Assembly: GCA_020426505.1 (NCBI GenBank)
Contig: JAGQPX010000172.1
Location: forward strand, 1 to 36,441
DNA length: 36,441 nt
Source: Planctomycetaceae bacterium
Lineage (GTDB): Bacteria > Planctomycetota > Planctomycetia > Planctomycetales > Planctomycetaceae
Direction of reading: 5' to 3'
The notes under the pieces were generated by a model that did not search any database, was not told the DNA's origin, and saw nothing but the letters and a program-made list of their open reading frames with translations. The position numbers were made by a program, and so were the translations under genes. Each line of letters starts with the position of its first letter. The stretch's first letter is position 1. This document shows, in pieces, positions 7,708 through 15,559 of the stretch.

Positions 7708-8523
7708 ATGTCATACACCATATCTCCCGAAGACACGTCGTGGGATCCAAACCCGGAGCAACAATCCTCGCACTCGAGTCGGTTGCTCATGGTCGTCGCG
7801 GGAGCCGTGCTGTTCGTGCTGGGCATCACCATCGGCGGCCTCATGGCGAAGCCGCACGCACCGGCTCCAAGTGAGCCTGCCTACGATGAACTCGCCTCTC
7901 TGCGGGCCAAAATCGACCTGCTCACAATGCAGGCGGCCGAGTCGAAGGTTCGTTCAACTGAGTTGGAGCAATTGCTCGTCAGTCAACAGACCCAGCTCTC
8001 CCACGAGAGGGAAGTCGCACGTCTGACACACCAGAGAATGTCATTCATCGAGCAGGCCATCAATGCCAATCACGCGAATCGTGACCTGTGTCTCAGTGAA
8101 CTCGAGCAGCTTCAGGATCAGCCGAAAGGCGTGCCGACCACGCAGGTCATCCAGTTCGTCGATGCGATCTTTGAGTGCAACTCCCGAACCTTGAACACTC
8201 TGAGGAGTGACGCGCCCGTCCTGACGGCCGATCTTGAGTTGCAGGAATCGCTGAACGCGGTTCGACTCGCTGCAACCCAACATTCCGCGAAACACCGGCG
8301 AGCATCTGTCTCATCCGAACCGACTTTGGCGGAGCCGACACTCGCCGCTCCTCCGGTAACCCGAACAGCACGACAAGGCGTGTTCTTCTCTGCCCCCCCA
8401 CGCCGAGTGCAGGGAGTGACGTTCATCAGTCCCCGTCCGTCATCACACGTGGCCTCTCAGCAGAACACGGGGATGAGGTTTGTCGACGAGTCGAGCTCCG
8501 AAGCCGGCCCCAGCTTTCGCTGA
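7708..8523 (+). CDS. Membrane-anchored coiled-coil protein, hypothetical
   Basis: Unrecognised protein of 271 residues if started at ATG 7708 (MSYTISPED). An in-frame ATG at 7663 would add 15 residues; neither has an ideal ribosome-binding site. A single membrane helix is at about residues 25-47 (LLMVVAGAVLFVLGITIGGL). A coiled-coil region rich in Glu, Gln and Leu follows (about 58-112), then a further helical segment. The final 80 residues are Ser/Pro/Thr/Arg-rich and look disordered, with a short internal duplication (EPTLAEPTLAAPP). A type II bitopic membrane protein is likely. It follows the kinase in the same direction after 282 bp, so it could be a partner or substrate, but nothing in the sequence proves this. 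Confidence 0.65.
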   Translation: MSYTISPEDTSWDPNPEQQSSHSSRLLMVVAGAVLFVLGITIGGLMAKPHAPAPSEPAYDELASLRAKIDLLTMQAAESKVRSTELEQLLVSQQTQLSHEREVARLTHQRMSFIEQAINANHANRDLCLSELEQLQDQPKGVPTTQVIQFVDAIFECNSRTLNTLRSDAPVLTADLELQESLNAVRLAATQHSAKHRRASVSSEPTLAEPTLAAPPVTRTARQGVFFSAPPRRVQGVTFISPRPSSHVASQQNTGMRFVDESSSEAGPSFR

Positions 8524-8621
8524 TCGCGGCCGCTCGCCAATCGGCTGAACACGGCGATTGCATCCCGACACAGTGACCGGTAACGTGCGATCGTCCGTTT
8601 CCGTAACTGTGATGGCCGCTC

Positions 8622-9650
8622 ATGCTGCAGCGACATTTGCTTCTCTGGCTGATTCTCTCGTCAGCGATCGCGATCTGGTGGCCCACGCTTTCCGGTCCGA
8701 AGTCGGACGGAGCAGACGAGGCGTCCAAGACGACGAGTGGTACGGGATTTGACCCTCTACTCGTGTATTCGTCGGAAACAGGCCGTTCGGGACCCCGATT
8801 CCCGATGGGACTGGTCGTCGCTTTGATCATGTTCGCGATCGGGACGCTCCTGCCTCCGGACGAAATCTCGATGGTGTTGCAGAGATGGCCGACTGTGCTG
8901 GGTGGCACGTTGGTGCAGTACACGTCGATGCCGCTCCTCGCATTCGTTCTGGCGATGTTCTTTCAATTGCCTCATGATCTGATTGTCGGCGTCGTCCTCG
9001 TGGGATGCGTGCCTGGGGCCATGGCGTCGAACGTGCTCACCCTCGCTGCACGAGGGAACGTCAGCTACTCGGTGAGTCTGACAACACTCGCAACACTGCT
9101 TTCGCCAATCGTTGTCCCGCTTGCGCTGCTGCTCACACTTCGCACCCGAGCATCGATTGATTCACTCGCAATCAGTATGCAGTTGCTCCGCGAGGTCGTG
9201 GGTCCCGTGATTGCGGGATACGTCGTGTGTCGTGTGTGGAGTCGAGGTGCTCCACACTTGCGTCGCGTCGCCGGACCATTGGCGAACCTGGCGATCCTCT
9301 GGATCATCGCAACCGTCGTGGCCCTCAATCGAGACCGTTTGCAGCAGATTTCACCCGCCGTGTTGAGCGTGCTGTTGTTGTTGAATGTTGGCGGATACAC
9401 CGCTGGCTATCTCGGTGCCACAGCCATGCGACTCACTCATGACATGCGTAAGGCATTGACGTTGGAAGTCGGGATGCAAAACGCCGGAGTGGGCACAGCA
9501 CTGGCGCTCAAGTGGTTCGAGGAGACGCCCACAGCCGCGATCCCGACCGCGGCTTACACGTTCGGCTGTATGCTCACGGGGACGATGCTGGCCAAGTGGT
9601 TTGCGCGAGGCACAGCCACCGCTGAGGACGAAGTCGCAGAGGCTCAGTAG
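8622..9650 (+). CDS. Bile acid:sodium symporter (BASS) family transporter
   Basis: Secondary transporter of 342 residues with about nine hydrophobic helices. BASS proteins cotransport organic anions with sodium. Two family signatures are visible. The first is GCVPGAMASNVLTLAARGNVS at about 128-148, matching the conserved crossover helix and the following sodium-site region. The second is LEVGMQNAGVGTALA at about 281-295, matching the second conserved block. Residues 24-60 form a hydrophilic loop longer than usual between the first two helices. The ATG at 8622 begins directly before the first hydrophobic helix but has no good ribosome-binding site. The stop codon overlaps the end of the convergent small gene by 7 bp. 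The natural substrate of bacterial BASS members cannot be read from sequence. Confidence 0.88.
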   Translation: MLQRHLLLWLILSSAIAIWWPTLSGPKSDGADEASKTTSGTGFDPLLVYSSETGRSGPRFPMGLVVALIMFAIGTLLPPDEISMVLQRWPTVLGGTLVQYTSMPLLAFVLAMFFQLPHDLIVGVVLVGCVPGAMASNVLTLAARGNVSYSVSLTTLATLLSPIVVPLALLLTLRTRASIDSLAISMQLLREVVGPVIAGYVVCRVWSRGAPHLRRVAGPLANLAILWIIATVVALNRDRLQQISPAVLSVLLLLNVGGYTAGYLGATAMRLTHDMRKALTLEVGMQNAGVGTALALKWFEETPTAAIPTAAYTFGCMLTGTMLAKWFARGTATAEDEVAEAQ

Positions 9651-9949
9651 CGTTCGTAGCCATCGGGACCGGTTTGATCGAGTTGCTGTTTCAACTCATC
9701 ACGTTCGCTGCGCGTGACCTCCAGATCGAACATCAAATACTTGATGTCCAGCCGCAGTTGTGACAGTGCCTCCTGCACGAGTGTGAGGATGCGACGACGA
9801 CGTGTGACACAATCGACGACCTGATTGTAGGTCGGCTCTAACAGCTTGAACTGCTCTTCGGGCAACTGAGCGATCAATCGCCCCAACTCGACCAACTCGC
9901 GCGGCTGCTCGTCTCCATAGCTGTCCGGAAGTCGCGATTCTCGCGGCAT
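9644..9949 (-). CDS. Small helical protein, conserved-type hypothetical
   Basis: Protein of 101 residues from ATG 9949, which has an AAGG ribosome-binding site about 9 nt upstream. An in-frame ATG at 10108 would extend it by 53 residues but lacks a clear site, and that extension looks less protein-like. The chain is strongly helical, with LGRLIAQLPEEQFKLLEPTYNQVVDCVTRRRRIL followed (in shorter pieces) by a Glu/Arg/Leu-rich coiled-coil segment towards the C-terminus. There is no signal peptide or membrane segment, so it is probably cytoplasmic. The last codons overlap the end of the BASS gene by 7 bp in a tail-to-tail arrangement. I have no function to offer. Confidence 0.7.
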   Translation of the reverse strand: MPRESRLPDSYGDEQPRELVELGRLIAQLPEEQFKLLEPTYNQVVDCVTRRRRILTLVQEALSQLRLDIKYLMFDLEVTRSERDELKQQLDQTGPDGYERY

Positions 9950-10402
9950 GTCATCAAACCTTCGTCGAAATGTCAGCCACCACTGGTCATCAAGAGTTGA
10001 TGGGAACTGTGGGTGGAGCTTTTCGAGCGGCCCACCTTCTGACCGAGGATGCTCCGTCAATTCTGTGCTGTCCAGATTGTGCCCTTGGTGTTCGCCAAAT
10101 GCAACCATGCACGCAACCTGTTTATCAGATGCACGTTACGCCGAACCCACCCGCATTCGTCACGGACATTGGTGATGCCATCTCACCACAAGCAACTGTT
10201 AGTCGCCGTAATCAATGACGGGCAAAGGAATTACACACATCTAGTGGCAGATGCCCGATTTGTGTACAACTCCCCGCTCTGTCTGCACGGATCGCCCCGA
10301 TTTCGGGCAGAGAGCACGATTCCCAACCATCCCATCGCCCTTGCCTGTCGCAAAAGATTTGTCCGGCATCAATCGGGCTCAGACCTAAGTAGATCACGGC
10401 CC
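9950..10402. other. Divergent intergenic region
   Basis: This stretch separates the small helical protein from the 986-residue exported protein. Long open frames cross it but their translations lack any protein-like character. One imperfect inverted repeat (TACACACAT at 10232-10240, ATTTGTGTA at 10258-10266, one mismatch) could be a regulator site. No convincing promoter was identified. Confidence 0.5.
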
Positions 10403-13363
10403 ATGGACGGGCTGCATTCCCAGGCTTGCTTTGATCTGCACAGACGTTCGACGTCTGTGGCGATGATCGCGGTGTGCGCTGGGGCGATTCTGCTCCACGT
10501 CTCGTCGCCCACATGTGCTGACGACTACCGCGACCCATGTGACTCCTCTCGGACGAGTTGGGAGGTGAACGTCGATCAGACCACGGTGCGCGTCGTCGAG
10601 CATGAGCGCGACTTCTACGAACGACAATCCGGGATTGCCTCCGAGCGAGTTCAGATTTCGAGCACAGTCAACAATTCTCAGGCGGAACTGATCCATCGCG
10701 TGCCGCGCAGCCGTGTGCTTGGCGAACCAACAGCGTCAGTGTGGTTCCGATCCAACCGTTCGGGGGCTGCCCTCTCCATGAGGATCGTGTTGCCTCATCA
10801 ACTCGATCCGCGGACGGGCAAACCTGTCTCAATGGAGGTGCGCGGCACACCCTGCACCGAGCCTCACCGATGGCAACAGCTAACCGTGACAGCAACCGAC
10901 GCACTGGTCGAGAAACAGATGATCCTCCTTCGCGGGCGACTGGCGAACGTCCTCGAAGGTCGCACGCTCGACACGCGTGACGGACATGTTGATCAGGTTT
11001 CGATTCACGTGCCAGTGTCCGAAGGGGTGACCGAGTTGCACATCGATGAACTCCAGATGGGACCACTCGTTCGTCTCGACGACGAAGCGGACACCATCCG
11101 TCAGATCAACCTCGATCAATCGGAGGTGCTGGAATGTCCCATCCAGATCACCCCCAACGAACTGTTGATCGAAGGGCAACCTCGATTCCCGCGCATCGCT
11201 GTCTATCATGGTGAGGACCTCGATGAGTTGGCAGCCACCGGAATCAACGTTGTCTGGATCAACCGCTATGATGATCAGATTCTGCTGAACGAACTCCGCA
11301 AGCGGGGAATGTGGGCCATGGCCGCTCCTCCGCAACTGCCGACCTCACCCGACGGTGTTCCGATTCCTTCGGCCCGATCAGGTCTGATGCCCATCCCCGC
11401 GTCGACAGCATCCGTCCTGTTCTGGACGGTCGGCACGCGAATCCCCCCCGATCAGTTGAGAACAGTCGAGAACTGGATCAATCAGGTGCGCGATGCAGAC
11501 CGGGCCTTCACGCGACCTCGACCGGTCATTGCGGACGTGATCAGCAACGAGCGTGCATTCTCTCGACAGATCTCTCTCATTGGCAGCAGTCGTCACATGC
11601 TGCATACGACATTCGTCCCCTCTCAGTACCGGGACTATCTCGCTCACAAGAAGAACCTTGCACTCCCGGATCGTTTGAGTTGGACATGGCTGCAAACGGA
11701 GGCGGCAGCTCCCAATCTGGCGACTCGGCAGACGTCCCGAGACGAGCCAATCGTCGTCGAGGCGGAGCAAATCTGGCTGCAGGTCCTGACCGCGTTGTCG
11801 GTCGGGCATCGAGCCATCGGCTATTGGAAGTCCGGCCCATTGGATGCCGAGTCGCCCGCAGATCAGGAGCGGAGACTGGCGATCTCGTTGATCAACGCCC
11901 AGATAGAACTACTGGAACCGCTCCTCGCGACCGGACAAGTCGTCGACACCGTGCCTGTCGAAATAGATGCAGGTAAGAAATCCGAATCACGTTCCCGCAG
12001 CTTCGGTGATCGATTTCTGAAATCGGGAAGTAACACCGCGGATGCCGAGTCGCGACCGGACGTGCGGGCTGCGGTCATTCAGAGCAAGTACGGCCGTCTC
12101 GTCATGCCGGTCTGGTACGATAATCAGGCACAATTCCAGCCTGGACAGATGGCGGGCAATGACATCCGATTCGTTGTCCCCGGTGGAGGACAGCATGCCT
12201 TCGCCTGGAGCGTGACGACCACCAGCGTGCATCCGCTCGAACTCGAGTACCCCGCTGGAGGCATGGAGATTCGTCTCCCGATGATTGACCAGCACGCGTT
12301 CATTGTCATCACCAGCGATCCGAAGTTCGGAGCGATGCTCACCCAACGCATGCAGGCTCAACGCGATCGGTCGGCACAGATGGGGGTTGAACTCGCACAG
12401 TTAAAGCTCAAGCGTGTCAAAGAGACTCATCAACAACTCGAACAACTGGCCCGCACGAAGGTGCCTCAGGCAGACGCTCGTTTGACACAGGCCGAGCAAT
12501 CGGTGCAGCACGCAGCTGCTCAACTTCTGTCCGAGCAACCACAGTACGATGAAGCACGACAGAGCTGCCGTCTGGCTATGCAACTCCTCCGAATAGTTCA
12601 GCGAGATCACTGGGAGAATGCCGTCGCCGACATGTCGTCTCCCACGACGAGCCCGCATACGATCTGCTTCTCGACACTGCCGGATCATTGGAGGATGGTA
12701 AACGCCATCGGTCGCGGGACCGGATGGAGCGGCGAGAACTTGCTCCGTTCAGGCGACTTTGAGGACCTGGACTCAGTCATCGCAGATAACTGGCTATCCG
12801 TCTACGACACCTCTCAGAATCGCCGAGTCGAACTGCATTCGGACGCATCGAGTGGGCAGTACGGTCTTCGGATCTTTTCTCGTTCCGACCGAACCGAAAT
12901 GTCACCCGACGTCCCTCTGACACCCAATGTATCGGTGATTTCGCCGCCTATTCCGGTGCAGGGCGGACAGATCGTCCTGATATCAGGCAAGTACCGCATT
13001 GAGGAACAGGTCAACGGTCACCCGGACGGGCTGATGCTCTATGACAACGTCAAGGGGACGGTCGGAGCACTCCGTTTCTGGCGAGGGACCCCCAAGGGCC
13101 AGTGGGAATCGTTCCGCCTCATCCGTGAAGTCGCCCACAGCCGTGACGTGCAGTTCACAATTGAACTGAATGGTGATGGGGACGTGCGATTCGATGACAT
13201 CCGCGTGGTGGCCCTGAACCCGCCCCGGCTGGCGAGCGGGACTCAGCCTGCCGAACCCTCGAAGAATCCTCGCCGCAATCTCTTGGATTTCACTCCATCA
13301 TTGCCTAAAGTTCCGTTCTGGAACGGTCGGAAATCGAAAGAATCAGACATCGTTCCAGAGTGA
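10403..13363 (+). CDS. Large exported multidomain protein of unknown function
   Basis: Protein of 986 residues from ATG 10403. That start is preferred because a Sec signal follows it (SVAMIAVCAGAILLHVSSPTCA, ending near residue 39). Upstream in-frame sequence back to 10049 does not look coding. Residues about 55-220 appear to be a beta-rich, lectin-like or jelly-roll domain. Residues about 255-500 resemble a glycoside-hydrolase-type TIM barrel, with strands such as INVVWINRYDD, GMWAMAAPPQL and HRAIGYWKSG. A beta segment (PGGGQHAFAWSV) follows. A Gln/Ala-rich coiled coil lies at about 650-740, and a second beta-sandwich at about 785-950 ends in VRFDDIRVVAL, as in carbohydrate-binding modules. 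No catalytic residues can be assigned. It may bind or process a polysaccharide at the envelope, but this is inference from fold resemblance. Confidence 0.8.
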   Translation: MDGLHSQACFDLHRRSTSVAMIAVCAGAILLHVSSPTCADDYRDPCDSSRTSWEVNVDQTTVRVVEHERDFYERQSGIASERVQISSTVNNSQAELIHRVPRSRVLGEPTASVWFRSNRSGAALSMRIVLPHQLDPRTGKPVSMEVRGTPCTEPHRWQQLTVTATDALVEKQMILLRGRLANVLEGRTLDTRDGHVDQVSIHVPVSEGVTELHIDELQMGPLVRLDDEADTIRQINLDQSEVLECPIQITPNELLIEGQPRFPRIAVYHGEDLDELAATGINVVWINRYDDQILLNELRKRGMWAMAAPPQLPTSPDGVPIPSARSGLMPIPASTASVLFWTVGTRIPPDQLRTVENWINQVRDADRAFTRPRPVIADVISNERAFSRQISLIGSSRHMLHTTFVPSQYRDYLAHKKNLALPDRLSWTWLQTEAAAPNLATRQTSRDEPIVVEAEQIWLQVLTALSVGHRAIGYWKSGPLDAESPADQERRLAISLINAQIELLEPLLATGQVVDTVPVEIDAGKKSESRSRSFGDRFLKSGSNTADAESRPDVRAAVIQSKYGRLVMPVWYDNQAQFQPGQMAGNDIRFVVPGGGQHAFAWSVTTTSVHPLELEYPAGGMEIRLPMIDQHAFIVITSDPKFGAMLTQRMQAQRDRSAQMGVELAQLKLKRVKETHQQLEQLARTKVPQADARLTQAEQSVQHAAAQLLSEQPQYDEARQSCRLAMQLLRIVQRDHWENAVADMSSPTTSPHTICFSTLPDHWRMVNAIGRGTGWSGENLLRSGDFEDLDSVIADNWLSVYDTSQNRRVELHSDASSGQYGLRIFSRSDRTEMSPDVPLTPNVSVISPPIPVQGGQIVLISGKYRIEEQVNGHPDGLMLYDNVKGTVGALRFWRGTPKGQWESFRLIREVAHSRDVQFTIELNGDGDVRFDDIRVVALNPPRLASGTQPAEPSKNPRRNLLDFTPSLPKVPFWNGRKSKESDIVPE

Positions 13364-13565
13364 GCTATCGGTTCGAGATTTCGATTCTCCACAATGCTGT
13401 AGACACGACCGTGGGGTTGCTCACTCCACGGGAGGCCGAGGTCGCTGCAATATCAGTGAGGACGGCCGAATCACATGATTCATCTCAGGTGTTGGCGCAT
13501 TCGGTTCGTGCCGATCGCCGATCCCTGTCATACACAATAACGTTTCGAGGAAAAGAGGATCACTT

Positions 13566-14597
13566 ATGCCTGTCGCAACTCCCCAACAGTACGCCGCGAT
13601 GCTCGACGCTGCTCAGGAAGGTGGATACGCCTATCCCGCGATCAACATCACGTCGCTCGTAACGATCAACGCCGCACTCAAGGCATTCGCAGACAAGAAG
13701 TCGGATGGCATTATTCAGGTGTCAACCGGTGGGGGCCAGTTCGCCTCGGGGCTGGGCGTGAACGATGCCGTCCTGGGATCGATCGTTCTCGCGGAAGCGA
13801 CGCATCGGCTCGCAGAGCAGTACGACGTGTTGATTGGACTCCACACCGACCACTGTCAGCCGGGCAAGGTTGAGAGTTTTCTGAAACCACTCATCGCTGA
13901 GACCCGACGCCGCCGCGAAGCGGGTGACGGCAACCTCTTCCAGTCCCACATGCTTGATGCGTCGGAACTCCCCTTGAAGGAGAACATCGAACTCAGCAAA
14001 GAGATTCTCAAACTCTGCGCCGAGTGCGAGATCATTCTCGAGGTCGAGGCGGGCGTCGTTGGCGGCGAAGAGGACGGCGTTGATCATTCCGACGCTCCGG
14101 ATGACAAACTTTACACAACCCCCGAAGACATGCTCGAGGTCTACGAGGCCTTGAATGGACTGGGGCGTTACATGTTCGCAGCAACGTTCGGCAACGTGCA
14201 TGGCCACTACAAGCCGGGTGCCGTCAAACTCCGTCCCGATATCCTCAAGCAGGGACAGGAAGCCGTCATGGCCAAACATGGCCAAGAGGCCGAGTTCGAC
14301 CTCGTCTTCCACGGCGGCTCCGGCACTCCGCGGCACGAACTCGAAGAGACGCTCGCCTACGGTGTCGTGAAGATGAATATCGACACCGACACGCAATACG
14401 CCTTCACGCGACCGGTCGTTGATCACATCATGACCAACTACGAAGGCGTGCTGAAAATCGACGGCGAGATTGGCAACAAGAAAGTCTACGATCCACGCAG
14501 CTATCTCAAGAAGGCCGAAGCGGGCGTCACTGAGCGTCTGGCGGTCGCCTGCGACGACCTGCACTCGACCGGCAAGTCGATCCACGGCACGGTCTGA
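13566..14597 (+). CDS. fba: Class II fructose-bisphosphate aldolase
   Basis: Zinc-dependent aldolase of 343 residues, cleaving fructose 1,6-bisphosphate into glyceraldehyde 3-phosphate and dihydroxyacetone phosphate in glycolysis and gluconeogenesis. The length fits the long form of the family. Visible features are the HTDH motif at 93-96 (catalytic Asp95 and zinc ligand His96), VEAGVVGGEEDGVDHS at about 160-175, the zinc ligand in GNVHGHYKPG (His212), the phosphate-binding HGGSG (from His249) and NIDTDTQ (from Asn271). The ATG at 13566 follows an AAAGAGGA ribosome-binding site. A hairpin with a short T-tract follows the gene, consistent with its own transcription unit. Confidence 0.97.
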   Translation: MPVATPQQYAAMLDAAQEGGYAYPAINITSLVTINAALKAFADKKSDGIIQVSTGGGQFASGLGVNDAVLGSIVLAEATHRLAEQYDVLIGLHTDHCQPGKVESFLKPLIAETRRRREAGDGNLFQSHMLDASELPLKENIELSKEILKLCAECEIILEVEAGVVGGEEDGVDHSDAPDDKLYTTPEDMLEVYEALNGLGRYMFAATFGNVHGHYKPGAVKLRPDILKQGQEAVMAKHGQEAEFDLVFHGGSGTPRHELEETLAYGVVKMNIDTDTQYAFTRPVVDHIMTNYEGVLKIDGEIGNKKVYDPRSYLKKAEAGVTERLAVACDDLHSTGKSIHGTV

Positions 14598-14626
14598 CTC
14601 CGACATCATTGAATGCATATGAGTGG

Positions 14627-14660
14627 CACGCCCTTGCATTTGGGAGGGCGTGTTTCCTTT
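14627..14660 (+). terminator. Rho-independent-like terminator after fba
   Basis: A perfect 8-bp stem (CACGCCCT at 14627-14634, AGGGCGTG at 14645-14652) with a 10-nt loop is followed by TTTCCTTT. It lies 30 bp after the aldolase stop and 18 bp before the SDR start, and would end or attenuate transcription between the two genes. Confidence 0.7.
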
Positions 14661-14677
14661 GATAATGGATCAAGAAC

Positions 14678-15484
14678 ATGACTGACTCGCTGTTCGATGT
14701 CTCTGATCAGGTCGTATTGGTGTCCGGTGGCAGTCGTGGCATCGGCAAGGCCCTTGCACGCGGCTTCGCGGAACGGAATGCCCTTGTGGTGATTGCCGGT
14801 CGCGAAGCTGCGACGCTGAAGACCGCCGCTGAAGACATCTCCGTCGGCGCTCACCCCGTGCAGACAGTCGTATGTGACGTCGCAGAGACTGCTCAGATCG
14901 AGCAATGCGTTCAGCAGGTCATCAACGACTGCGGTCACATCGATACGCTGCTCAACGTCGCAGGCGTTAACATTCGTCAGCCGGCGAACGACTTCACCGA
15001 TGAGCAATTCGACTTTGTCCTCGACATCAACTTGCGTGGCGCCTTCTTCATGGCCCAAAAGGTCGGTCGCCATCTGACCGAACGTGGCAGCGGATGTGTG
15101 ATCAACATCGACTCGCTGAACAGTCATTCGCCCCTGACGAACGTCACTCCCTACGCCATGAGCAAATGCGGCCTCAATGGGATGACGCAGGCTCTCGCAC
15201 GCGAATGGGGACCGGATGGGGTGAGAGTGAACGGCCTGGCACCCGGCTTCATTCTGACTGACCTCACACAGCAACTCTGGTCCGATCCGACGATGCAGGA
15301 ATGGGGGCGATTTAACACGCCCATGAGCCGGCTCGGTCTGCCGGACGATCTCGTGGGAACAGCCGTCTTTCTCGCGTCACCCGCAGCCGCCTTTCTGACC
15401 GGCCAGACGATCTACGTCGACGGCGGCCTGATCAGCGGCCGCAACTGGCCGATCCCCACCGACGGCGGACAGTCCCGAGAATAG
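14678..15484 (+). CDS. SDR-family NAD(P)-dependent oxidoreductase
   Basis: Classical short-chain dehydrogenase of 268 residues. The cofactor loop SGGSRGIG is at 17-24, NVAG at 93-96, and the catalytic set is Asn118, Ser146, Tyr159 and Lys163 (YAMSK). The C-terminal LTGQTIYVDGG is typical. The overall sequence resembles gluconate 5-dehydrogenase and 2-deoxy-gluconate 3-dehydrogenase type enzymes, so a sugar acid or uronate product is a reasonable substrate. The family is too broad to be sure. It has no signal peptide and should act in the cytoplasm. The ribosome-binding site is weak (GGATCAAG). It is separated from the aldolase by a terminator-like hairpin and converges on the PPC gene. Confidence 0.92.
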   Translation: MTDSLFDVSDQVVLVSGGSRGIGKALARGFAERNALVVIAGREAATLKTAAEDISVGAHPVQTVVCDVAETAQIEQCVQQVINDCGHIDTLLNVAGVNIRQPANDFTDEQFDFVLDINLRGAFFMAQKVGRHLTERGSGCVINIDSLNSHSPLTNVTPYAMSKCGLNGMTQALAREWGPDGVRVNGLAPGFILTDLTQQLWSDPTMQEWGRFNTPMSRLGLPDDLVGTAVFLASPAAAFLTGQTIYVDGGLISGRNWPIPTDGGQSRE

Positions 15485-15523
15485 GGATCTCAACTGAATT
15501 GATGGGATCGCCGCGTTTAGCGA

Positions 15524-15545
15524 CGCATCGTAGATGCGGCTTTCC
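15524..15545. terminator. Possible terminator between convergent genes
   Basis: A hairpin with stem CGCATC / GATGCG (15524-15529 and 15533-15538) and a 3-nt loop is followed by GCTTTCC. It sits between the SDR stop (15484) and the PPC gene stop (15560). The stem is short and the T-tract weak, so this is tentative. Confidence 0.35.
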
Positions 15546-15559
15546 TGTTGCAGCGCATA

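Noticed and set aside
10049..10402. In-frame upstream extension of the 986-residue exported protein
   Set aside because: The translation is compositionally odd and would bury the Sec signal about 118 residues inside the protein; ATG 10403 places the signal at the N-terminus.
13360..13662. 100-codon open frame overlapping the end of the large exported protein and the start of the aldolase
   Set aside because: It overlaps the well-supported aldolase start and ribosome-binding site, and shows no protein features.
13722..14639. 305-codon open frame antisense to the aldolase gene
   Set aside because: The plus strand encodes a complete class II aldolase with all active-site motifs, so the antisense frame is a shadow.
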